A stretch of 5,848 bases of DNA, from NCBI GenBank assembly GCA_002327985.1, contig DCVM01000150.1, forward strand, positions 1 through 5,848, given 5' to 3'. This stretch comes from Syntrophaceae bacterium UBA2188 (GTDB lineage: Bacteria > Desulfobacterota > BSN033 > UBA1163). Of this stretch, positions 5,448 through 5,848 are shown piece after piece; position 1 is the stretch's first letter, and each line of letters starts with the position of its first letter. A model generated the notes under the pieces. The model ran no database searches and was not told the origin of the DNA. It saw only the letters and a program-made list of their open reading frames with translations. A program made the translations under genes and the position numbers.

Positions 5448-5478
5448 GGTGGCTATAATTCTTTTCTTCCTACACGGT

Positions 5479-5664
5479 TCAATCTCCTCGCCATTCTAAG
5501 GCTTTTTTCTGGAGTTCCAGAGAGGTAAATTGATCGCGGTAATCTTTGAGGGCACCAGCCCAATCTTGCCGCAGCTTCCTCCCCTGCTTCCGCGCCTTCT
5601 TCTCAATCAGGAAATTCACAAAATCCTCCACTTCCCGTTTCAGCTCGGGGGGTAATTTTTTCAC
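5479..5664 (-). CDS. DUF2281-like antitoxin protein, orphan, possibly with a defective start
   Basis: The 61-residue product contains KKLPPELKREVEDFVNFLIEKK (2-23), the helical signature of the DUF2281 family. Its C-terminal part (WAGALKDYRDQFTSLELQKKALEWRGD) matches what I recall of the same family. These are usually VapB-like antitoxins encoded beside a PIN-domain toxin and bind DNA and toxin. No toxin gene follows: downstream come only two hairpins and then the fumC promoter. The given start is GTG at 5664, which has no Shine-Dalgarno. The frame stays open upstream and reads ENIEEIV, a natural family N-terminus, back to an ATA codon at 5685-5683 placed 8 nt after AGGTGA (5699-5694), with a stop two codons further up. 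The original start was probably there (68 residues), either as an ATG mutated to ATA or as a rare ATA start. Conservative coordinates are given. Confidence 0.7.
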   Translation of the reverse strand: MKKLPPELKREVEDFVNFLIEKKARKQGRKLRQDWAGALKDYRDQFTSLELQKKALEWRGD

Positions 5665-5711
5665 TATTTCTTCGATATTTTCTATTTCTCAAATCACCTG
5701 CCTTTTCGGAT

Positions 5712-5741
5712 ATTCTACCTTTTCTCAAGATACCTCGTCAA
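5712..5741 (-). promoter_or_regulatory. Sigma-70-type promoter for the antitoxin gene
   Basis: On the - strand TTGACG (5741-5736, 5 of 6) and TAGAAT (5717-5712, 5 of 6) are 18 nt apart. The predicted start near 5705 lies just before AGGTGA (5699-5694), giving a leader of about 20 nt to the ATA at 5685 but about 41 nt to the GTG at 5664. Confidence 0.55.
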
Positions 5742-5796
5742 TTGATATTTACCATCTGTTTCCCGTATTTCCCAAAATAAGCATTCTCTTTTTCTT

Positions 5797-5848
5797 TTAG
5801 GACGCAGAAGGCTTCGCCAGGGAAACCCTTTTATAAAAATATGCCAGA
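5797..5848 (-). CDS. Possible 3' end of a gene running in from the right edge (very uncertain)
   Basis: From the right edge one - strand frame is open for 16 codons (LAYFYKRVSLAKPSAS) before a TAA at 5799-5797. It would end about 55 nt before the antitoxin promoter. It is too short for identification or coding statistics and may be chance. The rest of 5742-5796 is AT-rich and shows nothing else I can name. Confidence 0.15.
   Translation of the reverse strand, partial: LAYFYKRVSLAKPSAS

Noticed and set aside
5402..5455. A cyclic-di-GMP (GEMM-I) riboswitch suggested by GCGACGTAAGG...ACGGGTGGC
   Set aside because: The conserved three-way junction, the tetraloop receptor and the AGGGCAAACC-type segment are missing, the hairpins are simple perfect stems with stable loops on the opposite strand, and no gene on the + strand follows.
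5454..5459. TATAAT on the + strand as a -10 box
   Set aside because: No -35-like hexamer stands 16-18 nt upstream and no + strand gene follows it.
5338..5499. A 53-codon + strand ORF beginning at ATG 5338
   Set aside because: It runs through both hairpins and into the antisense of the antitoxin gene, has no clear Shine-Dalgarno and no recognisable protein features; the - strand explanation is far better.

Overview
The window is a stretch of bacterial chromosome with about 46% G+C by eye. Everything looks like ordinary genes with sigma-70-type promoters. Lgt, a class II fumarase, a Ycf46-type AAA ATPase, a DUF2281-like antitoxin and a tRNA without an encoded CCA end together suggest a Gram-negative-type organism, most likely Deltaproteobacteria/Desulfobacterota. 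That placement rests on the general look of the proteins and no search was run.

Left part (1-1230, + strand): the last 25 bases of a tRNA, probably tRNA-Leu, are followed after 17 nt by a secreted papain/NlpC-P60-like protein resembling DUF1460. A clear promoter then precedes a 113-residue protein of unknown function that ends in a very acidic tail (30 of the last 36 residues are Asp/Glu).

Middle (1234-3674): a Ycf46-like AAA+ ATPase on the - strand converges on the acidic protein with only 3 nt between stop codons. It diverges from lgt (prolipoprotein diacylglyceryl transferase, + strand). The divergent region carries one promoter-like sequence per direction, a small palindrome between them and a hairpin overlapping the lgt promoter. 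Promoter positions argue that the longest-ORF start is too far upstream for lgt, and perhaps also for the ATPase.

Right part (3675-5848, mostly - strand): a GC-rich imperfect palindrome separates lgt from convergent fumC. Upstream of fumC comes a small transcription unit with a promoter, a DUF2281-like antitoxin gene with no toxin beside it, and two tandem hairpins of which the second is a good intrinsic terminator. The antitoxin gene is odd: the only reading-frame position that fits the Shine-Dalgarno is an ATA codon, and the first accepted start (GTG) lies 21 nt further in.

The genes do not form one pathway. The window combines envelope functions (the DUF1460-like protein and Lgt), central metabolism (FumC) and accessory or unknown genes. 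I see no large undescribed system. The best leads are the acidic-tail protein, the defective or non-canonical antitoxin start with its structured 3' end, and the start-site/promoter conflict at the ATPase.
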